A stretch of 64,000 nucleotides of DNA from Blepharisma japonicum (taxonomy: Eukaryota > Ciliophora > Heterotrichea > Heterotrichida > Blepharismidae). Under the pieces are notes generated by a model that was not told the DNA's origin, made no database searches, and worked only from the letters and a program-made list of their open reading frames with translations. The stretch is taken from positions 248,001 to 312,000 of the forward strand of contig CATKHK010000017.1 in the NCBI GenBank assembly GCA_949751835.1. Reading direction: 5' to 3'. Each line of letters starts with the position of its first letter. Within the stretch, counting starts at the first letter, position 1. A program made the translations under genes and the position numbers. Below, in pieces: positions 11,815 to 21,830 of the stretch.

Positions 11815-13881
11815 ATGTTTGAAGGAGATAAACTCTTTCCTGTCTGGGGGAAACACTTTCCTTCAATTGTCGAGAAAGAATTCACAGCAAATGAGATCAA
11901 AGAAATGCGAAAAAAGCTAAAAGAAACACCTTACAAAGAATTATTCGAAAAAAATAGGCAGTTTTTTAACCCATATGCAGCTTCTAAATTACTAGAACTG
12001 CCACCTTTAAAAGTAGCAAAGCTTGAAGAAGACGGGTTAAAGGACAAAGTAAACTTTAAAGGGAAGGATGGAAATGTATACACAGGACAAGTTGACGAAA
12101 GAAATAGAAGAAATGGGTTAGGATATTTACTGTACGTTGATGGATGTCTACATATGGGATTTTTTTATGCTGGAGCAACTAAAGGTCGAGGACGGCGAAT
12201 TGATACAAACGGAATTGTTTATCAAGGAAATTTTAAAGACGGGGTGCTCAAAGGAGAAGGATCTGTTACCTGGCCTAATGGATTTTCATATGATGGAAGG
12301 ATTGAAGATGGAATCCCGCATGGGACTGGCACAGAAATGACTGAAGATTATACATATACAGGCAATTTCGTAAGAGGGGAAAAACACGGATATGGAGAAA
12401 TTAGTTGAAAAGATGGATCTTGGTATAAAGGGCATTTTACTATACAAAAGATAGAAGGGGAAGGTATCTATCATTGAAAAAATGGAAATGAATATGAAGG
12501 TGAATGATTTCGAAATAAAATGCACGGAAAAGGAGTCTTTAAATGGGCTGATGGAAAGGTTTATGTAGGTGATTTTTCACATGGCAATCGAGAAGGTCAT
12601 GGAAAACTTACATGGCCAAGTGGAAGACAATATGAAGGGTATTGGGAAAAAGGCTTATATGATGGCATTGGAATAGAAATATTAGAAGATGGTACAGCGA
12701 CTGAAGGGGTGTGGGTGTCTGGAACAATATTTAAAAAATTCGATCCAGTTGCTCCTGGCCCTGATGAAGATCTGTTTGATCAAATTGATACTACAGAAGT
12801 TTTAAAGCAGCTTGCTCCTAATTATGATGAACTTTTAAAAAAAGTCAAAATAGTAAGAAGATTAGGGAAAGTTCCTAAGAGTGTGCCTACTTCTGACTTT
12901 AAAGAGCCTGAAGAAGACTACTCAAAAGAAGCTAAAAAAGAGCGTCGAGAAATCCTGGTTAAAGATATCAATGACAAAAAAAGCCAAATGAGAAGCAAAA
13001 GGCTGAAAGAAAAAAATATTAGTACTGATGACCCAAAAAAGGCGATTTTATTGGATTTGAAAAGCCCATTATCAAAGCATCAAGTTTTCCTCAAAGCGTA
13101 TGCAATACATGCAAATTTGCCACCATTCAACTATGATGATCCTGACTTTGAAATGCCATTTGATTTGAGTTTTTATGAAGAATGAACTGATGTGGGAGAA
13201 GGAAAATTATATAAAGGACAAGTTGACGAAAATGACAAAGCACAAGGGATGGGAACACTTTTATATAAAGGAAGAATTTATGAAGGTTTTTGGAAAGACA
13301 ATAAAAAGCATGGCTTAGGACGCCAGATTGGTGCGAAGGGCGACGTTTATCAAGGATATTGGCTTGATGGGAAAAGAAATGGCTTTGGAGTCTATGAAAT
13401 TGTAAATAAAAATTATTTGTATATTGGAGACTGGAAAAATGACGATTTCGATGGCAGAGGGATTTTGACAACAGCAGACGCAGCATATGAAGGAGAATGA
13501 AAAGAAAATAAGCAGCATGGGATTGGAGCTTTAGTATATGATGATGGAAGAGTTTACAATGGAGAGTTTAAGCAAGGAATTATCCAAGGGTATGGATCAT
13601 TAATTTGGCCAAATGGGAAAGGCTATGCAGGACAATGGAAAAATGGAGAAATGATTGGAGTTGGAACTCAAGTGACCAAAGCAATAAAATCTCTATATGA
13701 GCAAGGCTTAGCTGACTATGCATCAAAGCGTGCTTTCAAAGACAGCGACTTAAGATCATTTATCCCAGAAAGTGAAATTCCAGAAGAAGGCACTTTCGGT
13801 GTCATCAGAAGCAAGATAGGCGAAAACTCCCCAGAGCTTCAAGAAAGCTATATTCCTGACGAACCTGGAGCTATAGATTAA
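11815..13881 (+). CDS. MORN-repeat protein, about 16 repeats in two blocks
   Basis: 688 residues, one exon, with five in-frame TGA read as Trp, each at a position where MORN repeats carry aromatic residues (GEIS-W-KDG, IYH-W-KNG, YEGE-W, YEE-W, YEGE-W). About nine 23-residue MORN repeats (YxGxWxxGxxxGxGxxxxxDG) occupy roughly residues 85-300; a charged non-MORN linker of about 150 residues follows; a second block of about seven repeats runs to about residue 615. A short helical tail ends the protein. MORN repeats bind phospholipid membranes or act as cytoskeletal scaffolds; in ciliates they are frequent in cortical and basal-body proteins. Its exact role is unknown. Gaps to neighbours on the same strand are 22 nt (upstream) and 11 nt (downstream). 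Confidence 0.88.
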
Positions 13882-13892
13882 TTTTAATATAA

Positions 13893-15662
13893 ATGGAGCA
13901 ATCTGTGCTAAGCACTGAGTTTGTGACTAATTTTGAAACAGTAGAAAAACAAGAAGAAAACAGGCTGAGAGAAATAATCACCGAAAGTCCACTTGATTTC
14001 GATAGTTGGCAAGACTTGGTCAAGCACATTGAAAGCTATGTAAGATTCATTTAGAAATCATCTGATCGAAATGTAAAAATCTATAGAGAAATTCTCAAAG
14101 AATATCCTCTTTGCTATGGATACTGAAGAAAACTCGCTGACATTTATGCTGTTCAAGGATTAGATGATCAAGTTATAGGTGTTTTCGAAGAAAGCCTAGA
14201 ATTTCTCCCTGTCTGTGTAGAAATATGGACATCCTACTGCAGCTGAAAGATGAACAAAAATAACGAAGAAGAAGCTCGACAGTAAGTATTTATATAAGCT
14301 TGTACTTATTATAGGTTATTTGAAAGAGCTATTGCAGCTTGTGGCAAGAGTTTCAAGGCTACTCCATTATGGGACAAATATATTGAATTTGAAAAAACCA
14401 AAAAGCGCTATGAAAATGTAGGGAATTTATATTGGAGGATTATCCAAATCCCTAATGAAAAACTGCACGATTATTATCACCGCTTCAAGCTATTCATGGA
14501 AGCAAAAGGCAGAAAAATGGAACACTATGGGGTCAATCTGCCTCCACAGCCTGAGTCAGTACCTCTTGACAAAAGCGATCCTTGTAAAGATAAATCAGGT
14601 TATGAAACAAAAGCTGAAATGTATTACTCAGCTACTTGTGAAGTTTTGAGACAAAACAGACTGACAGAAATAGTGAAAGCTTATGAAGCTACACTTAAAG
14701 AATACAATAAAAGAAAAAACTATGAGCTAAATATCAAGAGAACGTTTTTCCATGCCAAAGCATTAGATGATGGACAATTAGATAACTGGAGGAAATATTT
14801 AGAATTTGAAGAGTCTGAAGGAGACCATGAAAGAATTGTATTGCTATATGAAAGGTGCATAACTCCAACTTGCAATTATCCGGAGTTTTGGGTAAGGTAT
14901 GCATCGTATATTTATAAAAAGCATGGAGAGCAGCAAGCAAGAGAAATATATGAAAGAGCAAATACAAAATTTTTATCAAGAAGGGTCGGAATGTTTATAG
15001 CTCAAGGACAATTTGAAGAAAAATTAGACCATTTTGATGCCGCTAGAGCTTTATATAAGCATGCTTATGTTGATTTAGTCCCAGGGCTTTTTGATGGTCT
15101 ATTTAAGCATTTGAACTTAGAAAAAAGAGCAGGAAACTTAGAAGAGGTTGAAAAGTTATATAGTCAGGCTTTTCAATTTGCGGAAACTTCTACACAAGAT
15201 GTGCTTATTGCATTTGTATATCAAAATTATGCGCAGTTCCAATTCTATACGATGAATAGACCTCAAAAAATGATTGAGCTGTATGAAGAAGCGCTATCAA
15301 AAGTATCAAGCAGAAAATCGTTATATCTCATATATATCCAATCTTTATCTCATCTAAATAATGAAGATGAAAGACTCATAAAAATTAAGGGAACGTATGA
15401 AAAAGCTATATCAGATGAAAGTGAAGTAATTTTTATATAGTTAAGCTTAGAGGAGAAAGAAGAAATGTGGATTTTATATTTAGACTTTATTAGGGACCAA
15501 TGGATGGATATCGATACTGTGAGAGAGCTCGAAGAAAAATACGCAGAAAAATATTATTTGTCAGTGCCTTATAAAACATCATACTCACAGCTACTGAATA
15601 TTAAAGGAGCAAGAGTTCAAGATTCTGGCCCATACAAAAGAGCAAAAATAGTTAATTCGTAA
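13893..15662 (+). CDS. PRP39: Pre-mRNA-processing factor 39 (PRP39), HAT-repeat U1 snRNP protein
   Basis: 568 residues in four exons. Introns: GTAAGATTCATTTAG (14040-14054), an unusual 33-nt intron (14282-14314), and GTAATTTTTATATAG (15426-15440); the reading frame is kept across all three and each contains a stop. Two TGA codons encode Trp (CYGY-W-RKL and YCS-W-KMN). The protein is a chain of HAT half-TPR helices with the usual W...Y..E and P..W.RYA motifs, for example PLWDKYIEFEK, WRKYLEFEES and YPEFWVRYASY. PRP39 is a scaffold of the U1 snRNP needed for 5' splice-site recognition. Other HAT proteins (Clf1, CstF77) are alternatives, but the repeat order and WxxYxxFE-rich layout fit PRP39. 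It starts 11 nt after the MORN stop. Confidence 0.85.
14282..14314 (+). other. Atypical 33-nt intron in PRP39
   Basis: Begins GTAAGTATTT and ends TTATTATAG, with a stop codon directly at the donor when unspliced. Removal joins EARQ to LFERAIAACG in frame, restoring a HAT helix. It is about twice the length of every other intron seen here. Confidence 0.8.
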
Positions 15663-15890
15663 TAAGGTATACCAACTATTTAATAAATTTTTACTTTCTT
15701 GCTTCTTCCACCTTTTAATTTGGCGAAATTGCTATTGTCTAAAATTTGTATTTAAATAATTAAAAAAAATTTATTATCCACCTATAACTTAAACAAATAA
15801 TTTAATCCATAATTGATTAATTTTTCCTATTTATATCATAAGTAAATTAAATTTTTTTATGGATTAATAATTCATTAAAAATCAAAATCG

Positions 15891-16724
15891 ATGGAGAAAA
15901 AAGCCTCCTTCACCTATTCAAAATCAGTTTCCTTAAAAAAGTCAGATTTCATACTCCCACTATTCAAAAGAAAAGTTTGGGATAAAGATTCAGAAACAAC
16001 TCGAGTTTACAATTGAAGTACAAGCATTCCTGATCGTTGGATCGAAATAAAGGGCAAAAGTCATTTTAAGCATGTTTCGGAAACTTCAAATATAAAAAAT
16101 ACACTAGATTTTTTAGTATCATCACAAAAATATATCAATAAAATATCAGCACCTACCTTAGAGAAATATCAATCATCGACGGAGCATAAATCACCAAAAA
16201 TCATCAAGCCAAAAACATCAAAACCTCCAAAAAAGATCATTTCTGGATTTTCGAAAACGCTTTCAAAGCCACTTGATGCTGAAAATATTCCTGCAAAGCC
16301 AATTCATACAAAATCTTCATTTACAACACGCCACTGACCCAAAAAAAGAATGTCTAATAGTTTGAAACCAAAATACAGAATAAAATCACAATGTTTCCAA
16401 TTTGAAGATTTTGTCCTTAAAGAAACTGAGAGTTTCCCAGATCTTAAGCAGTTCCATGATAAATATACAATAACGAACTTTGCCCTACCAAATGGATTAA
16501 CTACAGTGCATAAAGAAAACGAAGAAAATGAATTGAAAAATTCTTCTATAATAAATAATCCTAAGCTTGAAGAGTTTTTAAAGCGATTTGATAGAAAAGA
16601 CACTTCTATTGAAGCACCAAAAGAGAGAAGAGGAGTCAATGGATGGAAATTGACAAGAGGATCATTAAAATCATATAGAAAAGGAAGAAGCAGCTCTATG
16701 CCAAGATTGGATTCTGAAAGATAG
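15891..16724 (+). CDS. Hypothetical basic protein
   Basis: 277 residues, one exon, stop TAG. Two TGA codons are read as Trp (RVYN-W-STS and TRH-W-PKK). The middle (about residues 85-150) is Lys/Pro/Ser-rich and probably disordered; the C-terminal third has some order (FQFEDFVLKETESFPDLK) and ends in a basic RKGRSSSMPRLDSER tail. No family recognised. Without reading TGA as Trp it would be split in three, so it would be missed by standard-code gene finding. It is separated from PRP39 by 228 bp on the same strand and converges on the next gene. Confidence 0.6.
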
Positions 16725-16845
16725 TAGGCTATAAAACTAATAATAAATGTATCGATAAATAATGAAGTCCGCAGCAAAGCAAGAATATCAAAAATGATTC
16801 CCTAATTTATAAGAATAAAAGCGAAAAATTTTTTAAATCAACTTT

Positions 16846-17427
16846 TTATCTACCTTTTGTATATCTCAAGTATTTAAGTTGCTTCTTAGAATGTGCTCCT
16901 TGGCGCTTTTTCTTATCTTCTGCAGTGATTTGTGGTGGATCTATCATCATCATAGATAGCATGTCATTATTATTCTCAGGCAAAGGCTCTCCCTTTTCTC
17001 TTCTTTCCTTCAAATATCTATGAATCTTTTTATTGAAGCGAAAAGCTCTTAGCACTTTATTGACATCGTCTACAGTGAATCCGCTAACCAACGCAATTTC
17101 CTTTTTTGTATCTAATTCAAATCTTTCTTCTGTGAGCTCAGATTCATGAAAAGCATTCATAATTTTCTTTGTTTTTTGTTGTTCTGCTTCTTCAGGTTGA
17201 ACTTCTGTTTGCCAAAGTTTGGTAAGTGCGTTGCTATTGTTTTTTAATGAGTTAATGGTTTCTTGCTTAAAATCTCTCAAAGTGTAAACTTCTTTCGTAC
17301 TGATATCTTCTAAATATTTTTTGAATGACTCTTCTTGTTTTTTCAAATTCTTCTCTTGCTGTCTTTCTTGAAAGGTTCTTGCAAATCTGAGAGAAGGCTG
17401 CCTAAAAAAGCCAATTAATCTAAGCAT
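16846..17427 (-). CDS. Putative mitochondrial SRP54 M-domain-like protein
   Basis: 193 residues. The N-terminus (MLRLIGFFRQPSLRFARTF) is Arg-rich, hydrophobic and free of acids, typical of a mitochondrial targeting peptide. The C-terminal half holds KEIALVSGFTVDDVNKVLRAF, which resembles the conserved helix pair of the SRP54/Ffh M domain (RIA.GSG....VN.LLK.F), followed by a basic tail (SKKQLKYLRYTKGR). No GTPase domain is present. If the match is right it could be a mitoribosome-associated factor or a divergent mitoribosomal protein rather than a true SRP. It contains a single Trp, coded TGG. The assignment is an inference from a short motif. Confidence 0.5.
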   Translation of the reverse strand: MLRLIGFFRQPSLRFARTFQERQQEKNLKKQEESFKKYLEDISTKEVYTLRDFKQETINSLKNNSNALTKLWQTEVQPEEAEQQKTKKIMNAFHESELTEERFELDTKKEIALVSGFTVDDVNKVLRAFRFNKKIHRYLKERREKGEPLPENNNDMLSMMMIDPPQITAEDKKKRQGAHSKKQLKYLRYTKGR

Positions 17428-17503
17428 TTATTAAAATTCACACTTGCAAAGCAAAATTATGGTGATTTATTAATTTGATAAAATTACACAAAAATTGTAC
17501 TTG

Positions 17504-19537
17504 TTAGTGTTTGGAGGAGGAAGAAGAATTTGAGGGGTCATCACAATAATAAGTGGAATCATCTCTTTGCTTTTTTCTATCTATTAATGATAAGTCTTTG
17601 AGCTCTTCATCTTCATCAGAATCGTCACAGATTACTTGGATGCTTGTTTTTCTTTCACGTCTGGATTGAGTTTTCGTGTCTTTTCTTGTATTATAATTAT
17701 AAATTTTTTTTTGTAAATTTAAATTCAGGGGAAATTGTTCTTCAGGCTCTCTTTCTATGCCAACTATATTGATTTTATCAAACTTATGCTTAATTTTTCT
17801 AGTTTTTCTCTTAGCTCTACTGCCTGTATATGGATTTATCATTCTGTGGCGAGCTCTGTACTCTTCTACAGTTTTCATGTCCACTCTAGAGCTAATTACC
17901 ATATTTGTGCATTTTTTTGCGACATGCCCATTTTCATTACAAAAATAGCATTGTATCCCTAAAATTCTGTAATTATTATCTTCACATGAAACCTTGAAAA
18001 ATTCAAAAAGATCAAAAATTTCAGGCTGTTTTTGGAGTTTTTCGATAACTAGAACTCAGTCCAATGTCATCACTTCAGTAAAGCTTTCACATTGAGCTGA
18101 AGCTGTTCTTCTATGGCCTGTAAAAAAACCTATTTCACCGAATATTTCATTTTTATTAAGAATTATATAAGCACAGCCTGTATTTTGATGAAAAATATTG
18201 ACAGATCCTGTTGAAATGAAATATAGCTTTCTGCTTCTTTCACCTTCAGCTAATATTCCATCTCCTGGCGCAAAAGTTTCTAATCTTAATAATTTTGTCA
18301 TAGAAGTAATTGAACTCAAAGGAAAAAACTTTGGGAAAACCCTACATCGCAATAAAATTTTCCCATGTGTTCTAGAAGAAATTTCATCTCTTAAGTTGTC
18401 ACTTAAAAGCTTAAGTACATCTTCTTCACCAAAACAAGACTCCTGTTCTAATCCTACATAATCAATATATCGTTTTACCTTATCCTGCAATTCTTTAGGA
18501 AGCCGAAGCTTTTTCATGTACCGATTGACACCTAGCGTAATATCTCTTTTTTTTTGGTCTGACTGATGGGATGTCATTACAATACTACTGATTTTTCCTA
18601 AAAGATATGCATAATAACCACATGTAATAACCATGCAAGCGATTGCAACAATTCTTTCAATGGAATTTAAAGCGTGCACATCTCCGTATCCTACTGTATA
18701 CATAGTAGTAAAAGCTCAATAGAGAGTTGTTATGTATTTTTCTTGCAAAGAAATCCCCATCTCTTCTTCTAACTCTATATGAAATATTCAAGAACCTCTT
18801 GAATCTTTTTGTGAAGTTTTACTGAAAGCATAAAACGTGCAAGCTGATCAATGAGCTATAAAAAATATTGTTAAGCTTGTTCAGGCAATTACAATAAAAA
18901 CTGAAAATAATTCACTAGATAAAATTTCTTCTATCTTAACAAAAATTGATCTTAACTTCAATACTCTTGCTAGTTTAAAAATCCTTAAAAATCTTATTAA
19001 TTTAAGTACTTTCAATAAACTAGCAGAATGTGAGCCAGAAATAATAATCTCATATGGAAATGAAGATATTATGTCCAAAATAAATCAACTTTTCAAGTAA
19101 TTAATAGTAATTAGTTTTCGACTGTTTATTGTAATCCCACTTCTAAAAAACGTTGTGTTAAAGCAAAGGGCAATATCAACAAAAAAAATCAATGAAATTG
19201 CTATTTCAAAATTCAAATAAGAGCCACTAAGAGTATAGTCAAATGCTAGAGAAAAAGGTATAATAAATCCTTCATGTAAAACAGAAATTATGATCAGTAA
19301 ATCTCAAGCAACTCTTCAGCGATTTTCTTGATTAAATAAATATTTTTCGTCACAAGGTTTTTCATCAATTAAATTATTAAGGTGAAGTGTTTCGGTATTT
19401 TTTCTTTTAAGTGCTCTTGGCTCATCAAAGCTTGATGGGGTATTACTCTCTTTTATTCGGTTTATTTGTTCTTGTATTTCAAGTAGGTATTTCTGAGATT
19501 CTCCAAAAACAGCTGATTTTCTGCCTATTGTGTCCAT
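17504..19537 (-). CDS. Voltage/cyclic-nucleotide-type K+ channel with C-terminal CCHC zinc knuckle
   Basis: 677 residues in one exon, with eight in-frame TGA, all at Trp positions; there is no TGG. Order: cytosolic N-terminus; six membrane segments, with S1 near ISVLHEGFIIPF, an S4 of repeated basic residues (FLRIFKLARVLKL, about residue 184), and a pore with the K+ filter TVGYGDV (about residue 282); a C-linker (RYMKKLRLPKELQDKV); a cyclic-nucleotide-binding-like domain (about 370-490, with FAPGDGILAEGERSRKLYF and FGEIGFF). After it comes CYFCNENGHVAKKC, a perfect CCHC zinc knuckle (about 531-544), then a basic and acidic disordered tail. It is a plasma or ciliary membrane channel of the EAG/HCN/CNG superfamily. 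The ATG at 19537 was chosen; an upstream in-frame TTG was rejected. Confidence 0.9.
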
Positions 19538-20419
19538 TATCAATTAATAATTCAGAATAATATAAAGAAACATTATAAGGATCATATAAAAATCATTTTA
19601 ACCTTGTAATTGATAAAAATAAATACATTTTGATGAGATTTGAATTGAAATGGAGTTTATCTTATTTATATTACAAAAATTAGCTGAATCTCTCTTGAGT
19701 CTACTTCTATTACCAGAAAATAAGATATTGCTTAATGAATCCTATTAATTATCTATTTATTTATTTTTCAGATTAAAAGTGTTGAGAATCTTTAATATGA
19801 AAATATGGAATATAATCAATTTATCAAAGCTTAAGGAATGCTCTATCGAGATTAAATTGATATAAATAAGATAGTTCAGAATTATAATCATATGGTCTAT
19901 AGAGTATGCCAAAAATGGAATATTAGGATTAAAGAAAATAAATTATAAGGTTCAATTATATCTGGAGAGCAGATATGCCAATATTGGAATTTTCTCAAGC
20001 TTTTCACCAACACCAACCCATGAATCTAAGTTTTTAGCTTTCATAAACGATTTTACTTTCGAGTGCTATTGAAAATGCCAAATACTACCCATAGTATTTG
20101 GGATTTTCCTTTTGCATAGACACTACTGAAATACTCCTAAGGTATTCAATTATCTCTTTAGTTCTGAGAAATAACAAAATATCCTAATTTTTTTCAAAGA
20201 TGTTAATAAAAATCCTCTCTCTATATTTTCACTAGTTTATCTTCATCTTTCCATGATACATTATGAGCTTATTTCTTTAACTGTTTAATTTACCTTTCTG
20301 TTAATCTTCATTAAGTATTAATTCATTATTTCAAATCTGTTTTTTATATCCATCAAAAATCCATCAAATGCATAAATTATCATATTCAGTTACTTTAAAT
20401 ATAAAATAAACTAACGAAT
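19538..20419. other. Divergent intergenic region containing a strong hairpin
   Basis: 882 bp between the K+ channel gene (minus) and the small unknown gene at 20420 (plus). It is AT-rich with no supportable open frame. The one structured element is the inverted repeat at 20071-20108, listed separately. Confidence 0.5.
20071..20108. repeat. Inverted repeat (hairpin), 16-bp stem with one mismatch and 4-nt loop
   Basis: Inner arms CCAAATACTA (20078-20087) and TAGTATTTGG (20092-20101) pair perfectly around the loop CCCA. After one G/G mismatch the outer arms GAAAAT and ATTTTC also pair. It lies about 310 bp upstream of the gene at 20420. Confidence 0.7.
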
Positions 20420-20836
20420 ATGGAAAATCTCTCTCTCCCTGAAGCTCAGCTTATTTATGCGATTTATAAACTAGAAAATGATGGCAGACTAAAGCAAGAT
20501 GATAAAAAGAAACTAAAGCAGATGGTTATTTCACAAGATGAAAGGGTCATGAGACTGATTGATCAATATAAAGAAAATCAAAGCCAAGTCAGTTTGTTCC
20601 AAGATCTTCTTAAAATTGTTAAGCCAATAAGGCAAAAGCCTGAGATTGTGACTATTCCTTCTAGAGATAACACTAATGAAGACAGCAGCCCACTTGGAAA
20701 GTTTCTGCATGAGCAGAAGAAAAGGCAAAGTAAGAATGAGGGATTAGCTTTGTCGCTTCATAAAATGAGCGATGAAGCTGAAATTTCTCCAAAAGAAGAA
20801 ATGCCTATGAGAGAAATGCATTTGAATTTCATGTAA
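20420..20836 (+). CDS. Hypothetical 138-residue protein
   Basis: 138 residues to TAA at 20834-20836, no Trp. The N-terminal 70 residues look folded and helical (LPEAQLIYAIYKLENDGRL, then KKKLKQMVISQDERVM); the rest is charged and probably flexible. No family recognised. The stop codon overlaps a sequence with full intron features, GTAAGTTCACTTCTAG (20833-20848, 16 nt): if spliced, the protein would end FILYKKLLKT with its stop at 20874-20876. I cannot decide between the two ends from sequence alone. It converges on SEC13. Confidence 0.6.
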   Translation: MENLSLPEAQLIYAIYKLENDGRLKQDDKKKLKQMVISQDERVMRLIDQYKENQSQVSLFQDLLKIVKPIRQKPEIVTIPSRDNTNEDSSPLGKFLHEQKKRQSKNEGLALSLHKMSDEAEISPKEEMPMREMHLNFM

Positions 20837-20910
20837 GTTCACTTCTAGATTATATAAAAAATTGTTAAAAACATAATAGGGACTTCTTAAATTTTTCAAA
20901 TTTTTTACTT

Positions 20911-21822
20911 TTAATTTATGTGTCCTTCTTGGAATTCCCCTGATTCATTGGCTTCAGCAATAATTTCCCATTCTTCATTCTCGTTTTCGCGAGCTATCCG
21001 AGTGATAAAGTCAGCTGATGAGATTCCCAATAAATTTCCTTCATTCCATGAAATTTTAAAAACTGGCACTTTTATGCTAAAAATAGTTTCTGAGGTCCAG
21101 TTTTCATTATTTGATGTTCATAAAATTACATCTCCGTCATCACCTGCGCTGATAATCCTATGCCCATAAAATGGCTTATAGGGAAGTGATGCTACATCTC
21201 GCACCCATCCAGAATGCTTTAATAACTCATCAAAATGTAGATTTTCTTCATCCCATTTCCATACTTTTACAATCCCATCTGCGCCTCCCGTAGCAAATCT
21301 TTTGTGCGTTTCTGTGGTATCAAAAATGCTTTGTGGCACTGAAGGGAGCCAGCATACAGAAGATACACCTCCTTCATGAGCAATTAACTTCGTTACCTCC
21401 CATCTATCATCTAATAGCCGGGTTATAAGTGAAATACACCCATCTGCAGATCCTGCAAGCAAAATAAGTCCAAGCTCATTAGGAGCCCAATCCAAAGAAG
21501 TAATAGGAGCTTGATGCTCTTCATATTCATATATAAGTGTCCATTTATTTTGAGCAGCTTCTTTTCATATAGCTACCTTTCTGTCTCCGCCTCCTGATGC
21601 TAAAAGATTGCCAAATTGTGGGTGAGACCAAGATAGTGAAGTTACAGCAGCTTGATGATAATTAATTTCAGAAATTTTCTGCACATTGCTATCCTCATTA
21701 AGAAAAACAGAAATTTTCCCATCTGAGCCACAGGTGGCAAAGCGTCTTCCATAATAATCGAATTTCGTATCAAGAATCGCTCCTTCATGAGATGTCACTA
21801 CAGATGTTCTTGAAAATGCCAT
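20911..21822 (-). CDS. SEC13: SEC13, WD40 protein of the COPII coat and nuclear pore
   Basis: 303 residues, the normal SEC13 length, one exon, two TGA read as Trp at the ends of WD repeats (RKVAI-W-KEAAQN and GDVIL-W-TSNN). Six WD repeats are visible: TSHEGAILDTKFDYYGRRF is the diagnostic SEC13 opening, followed by SLSWSHPQFGNLLASGGGD, SLDWAPNELGLILLAGSADG, an HEGGVSSVCW repeat, and HSGWVRDVA. SEC13 pairs with SEC31 in the COPII outer coat at ER exit sites and with NUP145C in the nuclear pore Y complex. The start MAFSRTSVV is only 8 nt behind the stop of the carrier gene on the same strand. Confidence 0.95.
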
Positions 21823-21830
21823 ATACAAAT

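Noticed and set aside
14282-14314. Two tandem 15-18-nt introns instead of one of 33 nt
   Set aside because: A split into 17 + 16 leaves the second part beginning with CT, not GT; no split gives two GT...AG introns of usual length.
17504-17962. A separate small zinc-knuckle gene downstream of the K+ channel
   Set aside because: With TGA as Trp the frame is continuous from the channel through the knuckle with no stop, so one gene is the simpler reading.
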